From: Saccoglossus kowalevskii
Lineage: Eukaryota > Hemichordata > Enteropneusta > Harrimaniidae
Assembly: GCF_000003605.2 (NCBI RefSeq)
Contig: NW_003155737.1
Span: 214,561 to 254,647 of the forward strand
Direction: 5' to 3'
DNA length: 40,087 nt
Shown: positions 30,701 through 39,776 of the stretch, in pieces
Position numbering within the stretch: position 1 is the stretch's first letter
Layout of the letters: the number at the start of each line of letters is the position of its first letter
Translations under genes and position numbers: made by a program
Notes under the pieces: model-generated
Told to the model about the DNA's origin: nothing
The model's database searches: none
Seen by the model: the letters and a program-made list of their open reading frames with translations, nothing else

Positions 30701-33700
30701 CTTACTCCAATAATAACACCACTGCCATGTTCATTGCTGAAGATTTTATGACCCCATTCGTGCAGTAATGGTAGTAGCCATACTTTTGGTATTTGATGGT
30801 TGGAAATGGTCAGAAGCAACATTGACAACTTATTTATTCAGTGGACATGGTTTGGAGTAAAGATGGTTGGCACGTTTATTTTTTGCGTGATTTGACAAAT
30901 TGTTTGACAGCAGCAAAAAAGTTTGGGCCACACGGACTGCTGGTGATGCCATTTTTAATGACGTTTAGAACAGGTATATAAAACATAAGGTGAAATTAGT
31001 GTACAATACGGTCCCATGAGAGACATTCAACATGTATAAAAGGTCTGCTGTGTGATGACTGCAGTGATTTAAGATAACACATACCTTGATTTCATCGTGA
31101 TGATTTCTTGTCATTTCTAATGTCTCCACCACCAACGGATTGATCAATGGATCCTTATTCTTCTCATTCTCTAGATGTAATTTATAATTTGAAATCTCTT
31201 GTTCTTTCTCATCCAACATTGTTTCATGTTCCAATCTCAATTGTTCCTATAATTAATTGAAGTGTTTTAAAGATGGGCATCCAGAACTCAATTTGGAATC
31301 TCAAGAATCATTGATTTATAATAATAATAACAAGTGATGCATAACATAGTCCCTGTCAGTTATCAATTTTAAGAAATATATCACGTGTGAACATGTATGG
31401 TCAGGACTTCAAGGTCACATTATGTGTACCAAGTCTGAACAATGGAATTGTTTAATATTAAAATGGTCGTTAATTGGTTATTTTGAATTAGAATGCAAAA
31501 CAAATTAATGTACATGTGTGACAAGATGTATGTACCAAGTTTAAACGAAATCTAACCAAACACAACCAAAAACTAGTTCTGGAAGGGCAGAAGTGCTTGA
31601 TGTTGATGGGCACAAAAATGGCTGTCATTTGGTCACCTTGAATTCCATTATGAAACAAGTCCATACAGCTCCTAAGATGTATGCCGTTTGAATGTGACCG
31701 GCCCAAACATGTTCAAATACAGATCTAAGTTCTCAACAAACACATATGCATGGATTTTACTTACCAATTCATTGGCTAAGACTTCAACATTAGCACCAGT
31801 ATCGGCTTCTCTGTCCTCAATTTCTTGACGTAGCTGCTCTAATTCCTCATGTGCTTTCGCTAGCTGTGTATTCAACTGTTCTATCTCAATATCTTTGCCT
31901 TCCCCTGAAGTGTCCGCTGCCCTGTGTTCCAAAGCTTGTTGCAAATGTTCTAAATCATCATGCGATTTACTCAGCTGATCTTTCAAGTTTTCGATCTCTA
32001 TGTCTTTGTTCTCCTGTTCTCTCTGCCTTATATCCTGTTGGAGATGTTGAATTTCTTCCTGTGCCTGAGACAACTGTTCATTTAGGTCATCTAGTTCTTG
32101 GTTCTTTTCTTCTAACAACTTGTGTGAGAACTTTGAGATGGTTTGCTCCTCTGCTTTGTCCCCACGTTCAGTTTTTTCAAGTGTAGACTGGCAGAAAAAA
32201 AATGGCACTGGTCAGAATTCTCTTGGCAATTGTGAAGTTCACAGGTAAAAGACAAAATAGATGACTGATGACTGATGACTGTGGTACCATCATTACATGC
32301 TTGTGTATGATAAACTATTAGGATGATCGGCACAGATATTTTAAATTGACTGTAACTAATTTAGACAAGGTTAGAATTTTACAAAATGATTTCACAAAGT
32401 TTTAATTTAAAATATAAACATGCACTTGTGTCAGATACAAAGTAAATATTCCATACAGCCAATGCAATATTTTTTATTTATCTGCACTCTATTGGAGATG
32501 TGCTTATGATAGAACAAATATAAATATGATTTCAGTTATTCTGATTTCTGTATAAGAGAAATCTTTTCAGCTTCAATATTGTGTTTCATTTGATGATGGA
32601 ATTATCATTTACATAAAAATTTATTATTATAGAATTTGCATGCGTAACAATGAAGGATGGAATCAGGGCTTTTTATCAGTTTACATTCAGAAATTGTTTT
32701 TTTAACAAATAAATAATTCAAGAGATTAGGTAATGTCTTCAAGTCATATTTGTTTTGTTGGCAATTGGTCCCCCAGAAAAAACAATGTATTCAACAATAT
32801 ATGCGTGATATCATAATCCAAATTTACTTTTCCATTGTTATGTATTTTCCTATAATTTCCCTTTTAGTTATAGACCAATGTGATACATTTTACCTTTGCT
32901 TACAGATATGGAGTAAGTTTTTGCAGGTTGATTTGGTGAAATAGAGAAAAGTTGACATTGTCATTCAAACATTTCATACATGTACCGGTATAAATAATTA
33001 TAATAATTAAATTCATAAAATTTGTGTATCGACTAAAATAGTTCTCCAGTGTACAGTCTGATTACTGATTGTGGGTGTGGAAAACAGCCAGTGTCTGCAA
33101 AAAACACTTTAGACAAAAATGGATTTTTTCTTTTCTTTTTTACAATGGTTTATCACTGTGTTGCATGTAAAAACACGCACACAAAGTAGATTTTTTTTGT
33201 TTTCCCAAAGTTTACATGTGTATTCGTTTTAAGAACAGAATATGATGCATAATTTTCATAACCAATTATCACTGCACCTTGGTATTGACCTAATTTCATA
33301 AAGTATCAAAGATTTCCAAATATATACATAGCTATAAAATAAACAGCAGCATACAATGGATACCCACCCGTGCTGACCAATATACAACGATCACACTATA
33401 ACATTTAATTGTTGGCACAGGTGGTTACTATTAGTAGACAGTATGGCACAGGGTATATTAATTATTCTAAAAGGTGAAAGGCAATTTTGTATAGGTTAAT
33501 TTTTAATATTAAATTATTTTTAAGTTTTTACTTGTATTCATCTTTTATAGGGAAGCTGTAAAATAAAGAATGTTCACAATTGAAATTTCACCAGATTTTT
33601 TTTGTATTTTTATGCAAATAACTAAGCTCTAGTTAGATCTGCATTACAGCCTGAATTTGCTGAAAAGAATAGATTTCATGTCAATAGTGTTAAAATAACA

Positions 33701-36700
33701 TTGTAAAGGGCAATGTATTTATACATTTTGCATTGCAATGTGCAAATTTTAAAGAAAAGTTATTGATTGTTTTATTCTGAAATAAATCAAGTGAATTATA
33801 TTACCAATACCTGCACATATATAACAATAACAGTCTCTTTACACAGAATAGGTACAGAACAATACCTGATTTGTTTGTGTATGTTTTGTTCCCGATTTGT
33901 ATAGAGCAGAAATAGAAATAGTTTACCCTGAATTTAATTTTTTTCCCCAGGGTATATGCAGTGAGTGATTAATAATATGATAAAATTTACCCAAATTGTA
34001 TCTACTGACTGTAAAACTGCAGAAACGAAGATTAACCTGGATTATATTACGTGTGTATATTATATTATTATAATATTTATAGATAAGCGCAGTGCAGCTT
34101 AGTAACTGTACCTCCCCTTCCGAAGATCAAGTGCTATAATGTTTGCAAATTAAACACGGTGAAATCAATGACAATGTAGCTTTATTAGAAAAACTTGCTA
34201 TATAAATTATAATATTCATATTCAACAGAAAGGGAAACTAATGTAATTTAGTAGTAATTGAGAAATGTTATTAACAAAATATTCTGGTTATATGACAAGC
34301 TTCAAATAGTGTTCCCGCAGAACAATTAATCAAGAACACAGCAAGACAGAGATGAAAACAAGCCCCATAAGAACATGTCATGACAAGTGCATGACTGAAT
34401 GTGTACTCACTTTTTGATGACTAATACATGAACCTACATATGAAACTTGCACTGATTTCACAAAATAACACTTTGCGATCCGTTTCAGTATCAGCTCTGT
34501 ACCAATATGGAAAACTAGGAAGAGGTGTGTCCCAGTCTACGCTATGTGTACATACATGTATATGACTAGAGTGCCAGGTCAACAGATTAGTGTGCTGCGA
34601 ATGTACTGTGTATATTATAATGCAACTGTCAGAGGTCAAAGGTCGATGTAATAGATGCCTAAGCTAGGGAGTCAAGCAGTGAGGACTTTTGTCAAGTTAC
34701 CCTTTTTCAATATGGCAGCTGAGTTGTTTATGTATTAATTTATCACATTTGTACTAATGAAAAAAAAAAATTTATATTGAGGCTTTTCTCAGGGATTGTT
34801 AAAATGAAGACTGACATTGTTCAATACAGTTTAATACCTAGGCAAGTTTTGACATGACCTGGACTAATTACAATAAAGAAGAATACTGTTTTACTTTCCT
34901 AGAGACAAATTTAGGGAGAATTATGCGAGTCAGTAAAAATCATGAAATTATGCAACAGCAAAAATAACTATGGAAATCTAGCAATATCAGTGACATTCAC
35001 AAAATTGTTTTTTCACGAATGCCATCAAATCAATAAATCAGGAAAATTCCTAGGAGTTAAAATTATGCTCTTTAGAATACCTCACTCACTTGTGAACTTT
35101 GACCCCACAACACCTGACAATATATAAACTCACTTGTGAACTTTGACCCCACAACACCTGACATTATATAAACTCACTTGCGAACTTTGACCCACAAAAC
35201 CTGAGCTATCTCAACTTTCAAGCTGTGTACAAAACAACAGCATAGTTTTTCACATAGGTGTAAAATCTGTATAATTTAACTGAACAAACATACCAAGAAT
35301 TGTTCATGTTCCTCTTTCGTTTTTTCCAACTCGTGAAGACTTTCTTTCTGTGCATCAATCTCCTTCCGATGTACCTCTATTTGCATATTCAACCCTTGAA
35401 TTTCCTCTTCCTTGTCCATAATCTCTTCTCGGAACTGTTCCAACTGTTCCACAAGATTGGTGATCTGTTAATAAACGTAGTGTTATTACAAGTGTATGAT
35501 TGTTATATTTCTATTACTGTTAAATCTGTATTAGAAACCGCGGTTTCAATTAAAATGTTACAATGCAACAGAGAAAATGCAGTTTCTATTAGAGCATCTA
35601 CACATATGAGAAATTGTGGATTTTTGGTTGTCAATTATTCAAAAAGGATGGGGACGACTTCTATTAGGGATGTGGCTTTTAATACAGATTTTACGGTACT
35701 GTAGTTAACTGGGCTGACAAATAGGTGCCATAATATGGTCTAATATTTTTGTTAGATTTGTCTATAATTCCTTCATTAATTTTAGACTAAAATGGACAGA
35801 TCTTGATAATATTTTACATTTGAAGTGTTAATACATACTTAGTAGCATGAAAATATAGCTATAAGCATGAAGCATTCAGTTTGTGTATTTTACTTGACTA
35901 TCACAGACTGGTTTTATACACAGCAGTTTTTAACTCAATACATCTTTCTTTATCCTCGGATATATTGAACATTGGCTCCAAGTGTCAGACTTCCTAAGTT
36001 CATAGATATGGATCTAACTCGCATTGCATGGAGAAGATTATCACAGCAAAACTATAAATAAAGAAAAAAATAATTAAACAACAAACCTCTTCATCTTTTC
36101 TTTCAATAGCTTCTTTGTCCTGTTCTAATTGCTGGGCCACAGACACACCATCAGTACTGCTAGCAGCAGACGTAGTAGTTGAACGTTTCTCATCAAATCC
36201 GTGTTTTGTGCTGTCTAACTTAGACTGTAAAGCTCCTAACTGCAGTAAGTTATCGTACAATTGCTGTTGTAAAACTTCTTTCTCTTGCATCAGATCTTCT
36301 TCAATTTGTTCTTTCTTCTTCAATTCATTCTCCAGCTCAGATTTCTTCTCAATCAAATCTTGTTCCACTCTGTTCTTTTCTTCAACCTGATTCTCCAACT
36401 CCCTGATTTGCTGCTTCAGTTGGTTTTCAAGTGTCACCTTTTCCTGGAGGTCATGCACCAACTGTTGTTTCTCCTTGACCACTTCATTGTGTGCACTGAT
36501 CTTGTCTTTCAGCTCCTGTGTCAGGTCTTGTATCTTTTTTAGTGATTTACACAAAATGCACATGTTAGATTTGCGAATGAACTTGAAATCATCAGAATGT
36601 CACCAAGAGAAAATAACTGAGACATTAAAAAACTTTCATACCTCATACTATTTTCAATTTTGTTTTTAAATGCCCAAGCAAATTGAAAATTAACACAAGT

Positions 36701-39192
36701 GAAATAAAATGAACCTCAAAAGAAATTTCCAGCAGACATTCATGTGAAGATCAACCATGTAATTGTTCCCAAACAATTGGAATAACAAGTTAGTTGTGTT
36801 GATTTCCACATGAACTGACTGATTTCTTTCTAAAAACATACATCTTCAACATTGACTACCGTATGTGCCAATTGTGTTCTGAGTTTATTGTGCATTTCTG
36901 ATACTGACCACAATGACTGTACAGACAGTGGGGGAAGGTAAACAGTTTTATCTTGGCTTCAGTGGTTATTGATAAAGATGAGTCCATTACAACTAAAATA
37001 GGGCAAACAATACACTTTCCTGGCATTATAAAATAAATACAATACGATAGACATCAGTGAACCACCAAAACAAGGTTTCTAAATAAAGCAGATTTATGAT
37101 GCTAAAGGTTATACTATTATGGGAGCTACATAGAACTTACAATGTATTATAATTCATGCCTGCCTGTCTCATTTGAAGGTATATGCTTTTTATCTTGCAA
37201 TAGCAAAGTTTGAGTTTTCAGGTTATTGGGCTATCATTTGTGGGGCAATAGCAAAGTTTGGGTTTTCAGGTTACTGGGCAATCATTTGTGGGGCAATAGC
37301 AAAGTTTGGGTTTTCAGGTTATTGGGCTATCATTTGTGGGGCAATAGCAAAGTTTGGGGTTTCAGGTTACTGGGCTATCATTTGTGGGGCAATAGCAAAG
37401 TTTGGGGTTTCAGGTTACTGGGCTATCATTTGTGGGGCAATAGCAAAGTTTGGGTTTTCAGGTTACTGGGCTATCATTTGTGGGCTCAATAGCAAGGTTT
37501 GGGTAATATATTAATTTTGTATTCTAGGCTACCTTTTAAAAAATCAATATTTTCATTACACACACATAAACTTATTCAATATCTTTGGATGAGGATTCAC
37601 ACAACTTGCCAAATAATTTTTCTGTTGTAGACACTAAACTGCAACTCCAAATTCATCTATCCAGTGTCAGATTGTTTACAAGATTCTGCTTCACACTGAA
37701 AACCACTATTTTACCAAGATAGTTAAACAAATATGTGATGCATGAATATATTCAAATTATGGGATGAATGTCAAAAGTTAAAATTCATTAAAGTATGTTT
37801 GTTGAAATTAGTGAACATTTTGTTAGCAAAAGCTTATAAGACAATAATGGCTATTGAATGGGTTGAATAAGATTTTTGAAAATGTTTGTTACCTCTTTGA
37901 GAAGTGTGTCATCCCCTCGAAGTCCACCTTTCATCTTGATATGTTCTTGAAGTTTATGGATTTCTTTCTGGAAGTCATCTCTTTCTTGTTCTCTTTCAGT
38001 TGCTTGTTGCTAGGAAACAAAAGCAGAATCACATTATCAATATGCAATGTTGTGGAGATATTGAAGACTGCATTACAACAATCAATAAATAATCCATTTC
38101 CAAAATACATAACTCAACAGTTCACAACATCTGCTGGTGACATTCATTCCATTATACAAGAAATTCTACCAATAATGACAATTTTATCAGCAAAGTCTCA
38201 ATTAGAAAATTCTTTTTATTATAGAAACTTTTCACCCTGAGGTTTACTTTTACTATTAATGTTCACCTTCAATTTCAAGTTTCAAATTTAGATATTTTAG
38301 AACTTATCCACTGAATGTAATAATTGATTTTAAATATTTATACTTATTTGTATACATTTTTTGTCATTCAAATATACTTTTGGGAATAACGGGCTTGGCC
38401 TGAATGTGGCGATCCTATAAAAATATTGGTAATAAATAAAAGAAAAAAGAAAAATATGATAAAAATGACAGAAAAGTGCTAATTTTCATTGCTAATTACC
38501 CACATTAAGGTCATTGAAAGGCATTTAGTCTATTAAATAATAGCAAAACAACTCTGTATATTCATACTCCCATGAAACATGTAAAGATGGGCTTTTTTGA
38601 AACTTTTTGAATTCATGATATAACATGATAGTATTTCATGAAAAAATAATAGTAGTCATAAGAATTTCCCAATAACTGGGGAAAACTATGATGTTTTTCA
38701 TCATATACACCTGAACTGAATTGTCAGATATGACAAAAACCTGTTACCGTAGAATCCAATGAAAAATTGCTCAAAAATCACTATTTTTATTTGTTTTTTA
38801 AACATCTTTTCTGTAAAAATTAGTTTGATGACCATAGTTTTCTGGTAGAATTTCATGAGCAACATCCTAAAATAAAATAAGTTTTAATAGCAGCCAAGTA
38901 ATTTATGGTCTTTTTCGAAACAACACTAAAAATTTCTGAAAATTGAAGTGATTTACCTCCAAAAAGAGCTTATTTGATTTCAGTTGTTTATCCATTGCTT
39001 CAAATTGTCGTTCATACTCCTCTGTCTGTGATCTCTGTTCTCTGACTAACTCATCGCATCTACTTGTTTGTTCTTCTAAAGCAGATTCCAATAACTTTTG
39101 CCGAGTTTCAAGATCCTCTTTGTCTTTCTTGAACTGGTTTTCCAGATCTTTCTTTTCTTGACACAATCTATCATTCTCTTCAAGTAATCCAA
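15698..39192 (-). CDS. AKAP9: PACT-domain centrosomal coiled-coil scaffold (AKAP9/pericentrin orthologue), C-terminal 1952 residues in 28 exons
   Basis: Large scaffold that docks kinases and gamma-tubulin complexes at centrosome and Golgi in vertebrates. Seen: nearly all exons encode charged heptad-rich coiled coil (Glu, Gln, Lys and Leu rich). At 17356 down to 16700 lies a clear PACT domain, with YLRAESFRKAL, YQKKYLLLLLGGF, a CEQATLSMIA stretch and RFRSAVRVVIAVSRLKFLVR. The PACT domain is the centrosome-targeting, calmodulin-binding module of AKAP450 and pericentrin. A Ser/Pro/Arg-rich linker follows, then a YIQRLESLQTRL tail like the AKAP9 C-terminus (from memory). Twenty-eight exons were chained by hand and reading phase matches at all 27 junctions. 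The N-terminus lies right of the window. The symbol is the nearest vertebrate name; the gene probably predates the AKAP9/PCNT split. No PKA RII-binding helix was recognised. Confidence 0.9.
16136..16302 (-). CDS. AKAP9: PACT gene exon p27 (C-terminal tail)
   Basis: Encodes SHGASNNDPLTVPSLSASLP, an acidic stretch, then SLSNYIQRLESLQTRLERVQ, which resembles the YI-RLE-LQ-RL tail of vertebrate AKAP9 as remembered. Acceptor cattgcag, donor AGAG|gtaagt. Confidence 0.9.
16700..16933 (-). CDS. AKAP9: PACT gene exon p26 (PACT end and Ser/Pro/Arg linker)
   Basis: Starts LKFLVRKWRRATRIG, the basic end of PACT, then a disordered Ser/Thr/Pro/Arg-rich linker (TSTPSPSRSRDAHM, RSATQPSPRSSYLSQ). Acceptor cttgatag, donor CAAAG|gtatat. 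Confidence 0.93.
17118..17356 (-). CDS. AKAP9: PACT gene exon p25 (PACT domain, first part)
   Basis: Encodes LQRMYGKYLRAESFRKALVY, YQKKYLLLLLGGF, CEQATLSMIAKMG and RFRSAVRVVIAVSR. This is the diagnostic centrosome-targeting PACT sequence of AKAP450 and pericentrin. Acceptor tgtgtatag, donor TCCAG|gtgagt. Confidence 0.96.
17749..17961 (-). CDS. AKAP9: PACT gene exon p24
   Basis: Seventy-one codons, YTKKSLDSAETILATERAAW to SQPSETQQAK, acceptor aatttcag, donor GCAAAA|gtaaac. Last coiled coil before the PACT domain. Confidence 0.88.
18304..18486 (-). CDS. AKAP9: PACT gene exon p23
   Basis: Sixty-one codons, EDPTDGSPAMSNLNARLLKQ to YRQKESELDH, acceptor tttctgtag, donor GACCAT|gtgagt. Coiled coil. 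Confidence 0.9.
18800..18920 (-). CDS. AKAP9: PACT gene exon p22
   Basis: Encodes SGDGVSSHDPYSDVEIQRLQ to NVHSSLTSE, acceptor tttagtag, donor TCTGAA|gtaagt. It has no ATG but fits phase on both sides. Confidence 0.85.
19064..19260 (-). CDS. AKAP9: PACT gene exon p21
   Basis: Encodes HLYTQEISKGAQRAGFDSLS to HQEELGKRSV, ending phase 2 at GTGAG|gtaaga. Acceptor cattgcag chosen. A second phase-0 acceptor, tatacacag (exon right end 19245), would remove five residues. Confidence 0.82.
19353..19550 (-). CDS. AKAP9: PACT gene exon p20
   Basis: Sixty-six codons, RDRDLDKHLERQKSETAQME to TDNEEIQQAFET, acceptor gtttgtag, donor GAAACT|gtaagt. Phase 0. Confidence 0.88.
19765..19974 (-). CDS. AKAP9: PACT gene exon p19
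   Basis: Seventy codons, very Arg/Glu-rich: SQRQDLTRQLDNERDRGVRL to KELDKQRQ, acceptor gtttttccag, donor AGACAG|gttagt. Likely a single charged alpha helix or coiled coil. Confidence 0.9.
20192..20476 (-). CDS. AKAP9: PACT gene exon p18
   Basis: Ninety-five codons, RERDLSSKFRESLERERATL to KQLKASVDSLQ, acceptor actttgcag, donor CTCCAG|gtattt. Confidence 0.9.
21047..21268 (-). CDS. AKAP9: PACT gene exon p17
   Basis: Seventy-four codons, ELRTNLEKEKTKRTEMTNMY to KARSEELSAALQ, acceptor ttttcttcag, donor CTTCAA|gtgagt. Confidence 0.9.
21461..21611 (-). CDS. AKAP9: PACT gene exon p16
   Basis: Encodes STLEAEKTENKNLREELEAE to SSHRDQETIK, acceptor catgtacag, donor ATCAAG|gtaatg. Coiled coil. Confidence 0.88.
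21612..23361. other. PACT gene intron p15-p16 (1.75 kb)
   Basis: No gene recognised. Holds the small palindrome cluster at 22176-22296. A 106-codon + strand ORF at 22782-23102 has no recognisable family. Confidence 0.6.
22176..22296. repeat. Three copies of a small palindrome CTTAGCACAGGCTAAG
   Basis: At 22176-22189, 22214-22229 and 22282-22296. Each is a CTTAGC/GCTAAG hairpin with a 4-base loop (ACAG or ATAG). In the intron between PACT exons p15 and p16. Confidence 0.6.
23362..23584 (-). CDS. AKAP9: PACT gene exon p15
   Basis: Encodes EMLEYKYQQEKVLAEDIKSA to NFEREQARLEAVT, acceptor ttcacttacag, donor GTCAC|gtaagt. Shares the L-x-EK-x-L coiled-coil repeat pattern of the next four exons. 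Confidence 0.88.
24313..24416. repeat. 40-bp tandem repeat, three copies
   Basis: ATTAACCATTGGCCAATAAC-type units at a 40-bp spacing, the last diverged. Confidence 0.85.
24506..24635. repeat. (TGTA)n microsatellite, with a TGTATGTACC compound start
   Basis: About 130 bp of TGTA/TATG units, interrupted early by ACC. Chance ORFs (IHTY on -, MYVC on +) are artefacts. Confidence 0.97.
24990..25085 (-). CDS. AKAP9: PACT gene exon p14 (short, phase-supported)
   Basis: Ninety-six bases between a strong pyrimidine tract ending ttccaag and donor CCATAT|gtaagt. Read in the phase required by both neighbours it gives SIQNDGAIFIGAGSRDSVQR then LVVLIRNLTQTIL, joining p13 to p15 without a frame error. It is more hydrophobic than its neighbours, and the opposite strand also has a chance open frame. 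Confidence 0.72.
25660..25855 (-). CDS. AKAP9: PACT gene exon p13
   Basis: Encodes EEHQRSALEQILAADRASML to EQRERQSKRQ, ending phase 1 at CAAT|gtaagt, acceptor gttgttag. Confidence 0.85.
25902..26099. mobile_element. MITE copy 2 (TACTGTGGAATACTTTATTTTC family)
   Basis: About 198 bp with about 45-bp inverted ends (TACTGTGGAATACTTTATTT ... AATAAAGTATTCTACAGTA). The interior matches the copy at 7497-7708 in the opposite orientation. In the intron between p12 and p13. Confidence 0.87.
26230..26400 (-). CDS. AKAP9: PACT gene exon p12
   Basis: Fifty-seven codons, TAESRENDWRAELLKAIKYV to ELERRIKEQ, acceptor gtttccag, donor GAGCAG|gtgaac, phase 0. Confidence 0.87.
26510..26725 (-). CDS. AKAP9: PACT gene exon p11
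   Basis: Seventy-two codons, ALLNRVYNEGLQVLSLSDLV to SQTTASGVW, acceptor tttctgtag, donor TATGG|gtaaga. The VYNEGLQVLSL segment is hydrophobic and unlike the flanking coiled coil, perhaps a small conserved motif of the family. Confidence 0.86.
27086..27267 (-). CDS. AKAP9: PACT gene exon p10
   Basis: Encodes LGRRLQHELEHTERLDSELM, then a Gly/Ser/Pro-rich non-coiled stretch (SPISGATGDSMSEPGAGG), ending TSRLQ|gtaagt. Acceptor gttacctccag. Confidence 0.83.
27440..27886. other. Assembly gap (447 N)
   Basis: Run of N next to a 157-bp tandem array in the intron between PACT exons p9 and p10. The array is the likely reason the assembly failed. Confidence 1.
27919..28605. repeat. 157-bp tandem repeat array
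   Basis: The landmark AAGAAGTCG ends at 28080, 28237, 28394 and 28552, giving spacings of 157, 157 and 158. Units are over 90% identical by eye. A diverged further unit follows at 28928-29042 beyond an insertion. Confidence 0.9.
28606..28927 (-). mobile_element. Retroposon-like insertion inside the 157-bp array
   Basis: About 320 bp splitting a repeat unit at agagaatt|aaagatatc. On the - strand it ends in (AAAT)n, typical of a non-LTR retroposon tail; the other side is a run of A on the + strand. No ORF, so a SINE or a short LINE 3' end. Confidence 0.55.
29355..29646 (-). CDS. AKAP9: PACT gene exon p9
   Basis: Encodes SMYELRAKLTEQHQQHIREL to a Ser/Pro-rich end SISSPSPTPSIR. Ends phase 1 at AGAG|gtaaga. 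The next exon, across the assembly gap, begins with two bases, so no exon needs to be missing in the gap. Confidence 0.87.
29834..30115 (-). CDS. AKAP9: PACT gene exon p8
   Basis: Ninety-four codons, DKDAHIARLKVQVDNMQDAI to LSPATARDLEQ, acceptor tttctgaag, donor GAACAG|gtaagt. Coiled coil. Confidence 0.87.
30270..30400 (-). repeat. Possible tRNA-derived SINE remnant
   Basis: On the - strand, CAGAAGTTCAAATCGTACC resembles a pol III B box (GTTCAAATC), with CACTGTCAGTGGG just upstream as often seen in tRNA-type SINEs. The A box is not clear. No intact tRNA fold was found. Confidence 0.35.
30354..30470. repeat. Degenerate tandem repeat, about 40 bp
   Basis: ACAGCAATACTGCAGA-type units near 30354, 30393 and 30432, just beyond the donor side of PACT exon p7. 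Confidence 0.6.
30490..30660 (-). CDS. AKAP9: PACT gene exon p7
   Basis: Fifty-seven codons, QQLEEELYTLRHLMSEREQE to MDQLEAEIQ, with a Ser-rich insert (SDSPGSSDDE). Acceptor ttataacag, donor ATTCAG|gtaatg. Confidence 0.85.
31085..31246 (-). CDS. AKAP9: PACT gene exon p6
   Basis: Fifty-four codons, EQLRLEHETMLDEKEQEISN to ETLEMTRNHHDEIK, acceptor aattatag, donor ATCAAG|gtatgt, phase 0. Confidence 0.85.
31765..32187 (-). CDS. AKAP9: PACT gene exon p5 (internal triplication)
   Basis: 141 codons, acceptor ttttctgccag, donor GAATTG|gtaagt. Contains three copies of a 33-37 residue coiled-coil unit, starting LNEQLSQAQEEIQHLQQDI, LKDQLSKSHDDLEHLQQAL and LNTQLAKAHEELEQLRQEI. The first two units end in KDIEIE. 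Confidence 0.9.
32188..35293. other. PACT gene intron p4-p5 (3.1 kb)
   Basis: AT-rich. Only a three-copy 43-bp repeat near its right end (35084-35200) and a short GATGACT triplet repeat (about 32260-32280) are recognised. No exon with coiled-coil coding was found here. Confidence 0.6.
35084..35200. repeat. 43-bp tandem repeat, three copies
   Basis: ACTCACTTGTGAACTTTGAC-type units; the third is diverged. Confidence 0.85.
35294..35464 (-). CDS. AKAP9: PACT gene exon p4
   Basis: Fifty-seven codons without an ATG near the start. Encodes ITNLVEQLEQFREEIMDKEE and on to KTKEEHEQFL. Acceptor attaacag, donor TTCTTG|gtatgt, phase 0 at both ends. Coiled coil. Preceded in the gene by a short intron and followed by a 3.1-kb one. 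Confidence 0.85.
36087..36533 (-). CDS. AKAP9: PACT gene exon p3
   Basis: 149 codons of coiled coil with near-repeats (ENQLKQQIRELENQVEEKN, then VEQDLIEKKSELENELKKK, then IEEDLMQEKEVLQQQL) followed by a Ser/Thr-rich break. The donor is GATGAAGAG|gtttgt. The acceptor ctaaaaaag is weak. An alternative at gatttcaag (exon right end 36581, also phase 0) would add 16 residues with two Cys, less like coiled coil. Confidence 0.82.
36582..37892. other. PACT gene intron p2-p3
   Basis: Contains the 48-bp minisatellite at 37197-37502. Otherwise nothing is recognised. Confidence 0.65.
37197..37502. repeat. 48-bp minisatellite, 6 units plus a partial
   Basis: Units start at 37197, 37245, 37293, 37341, 37389, 37437 and 37485 (partial). 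Two + strand frames are open only because 48 is a multiple of three. Does not touch an exon of the - strand gene. Confidence 0.95.
37893..38009 (-). CDS. AKAP9: PACT gene exon p2
   Basis: Thirty-nine codons, phase 0 at both ends, acceptor tttcctag, donor AAAGAG|gtaaca. Encodes QQATEREQERDDFQKEIHKL...GGLRGDDTLLKE. Confidence 0.8.
38010..38956. other. PACT gene intron p1-p2
   Basis: AT-rich, with no repeat, RNA gene or coding exon recognised. Confidence 0.6.
38957..39192 (-). CDS. AKAP9: PACT gene exon p1
   Basis: First recognised exon of this gene in the window. Acceptor atttgcag, donor TTGGAG|gtaaat. Encodes GLLEENDRLCQEKKDLENQF and on to QLKSNKLFLE, a coiled coil. Starts with two bases of a split codon, so at least one more exon lies upstream. 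Confidence 0.85.
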
Positions 39193-39776
39193 CTGCAAAT
39201 GAAAATTAAAAAAATAAATATTAAAAATATACAAAAACCAAATTATTTTAATGATTCCTTGGTTCATTATTATATCATTATTTATAATTTTTATGCACAA
39301 TAGCAATAAAATAAAATTAATAATTATTATCTACATAATAAATTGTAAAAATGATAATATTACATTGATAACATAAAGATGACTTGTTTCTGTTAGTAAA
39401 TAATTAAATAGGTTAGTCTATTTTATAGTAAAAAAAACATTAACTGTAAATGAAATGTATGAAACGCACAATACTAGAAGCACATGCACAAAGTCTGGTA
39501 TTGTTTATATACGCTTTATCTCAATGAAATAAACTTCAGCTTACATAAAGATGTGTGTTCCAGGGTAAAATAACGGCTGAAAACGATGATCACCAATCTG
39601 AAGCTGATTGATCACACTGTACATTTCAGTTTGTTTTTTACTCAGAACTTTGCTCAATAATTGAATTTAATAATGATAATGGTAAAAGATTACACACTAA
39701 GTGTTTTTAGAATAACTATGTCAGTGAAGCTAAATGTCATCAAATTGTTTGAATAAGTAGATTTTGGCTAGAGATG
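39193..39776. other. Intron upstream of PACT exon p1
   Basis: AT-rich sequence without recognised exon or repeat up to the 18-bp array. Confidence 0.6.

Noticed and set aside
37173-37514. GAIAKFGFSGYWAIIC repeat ORF resembling a membrane protein
   Set aside because: A 48-bp minisatellite in an intron of the opposite-strand gene; both overlapping frames are open.
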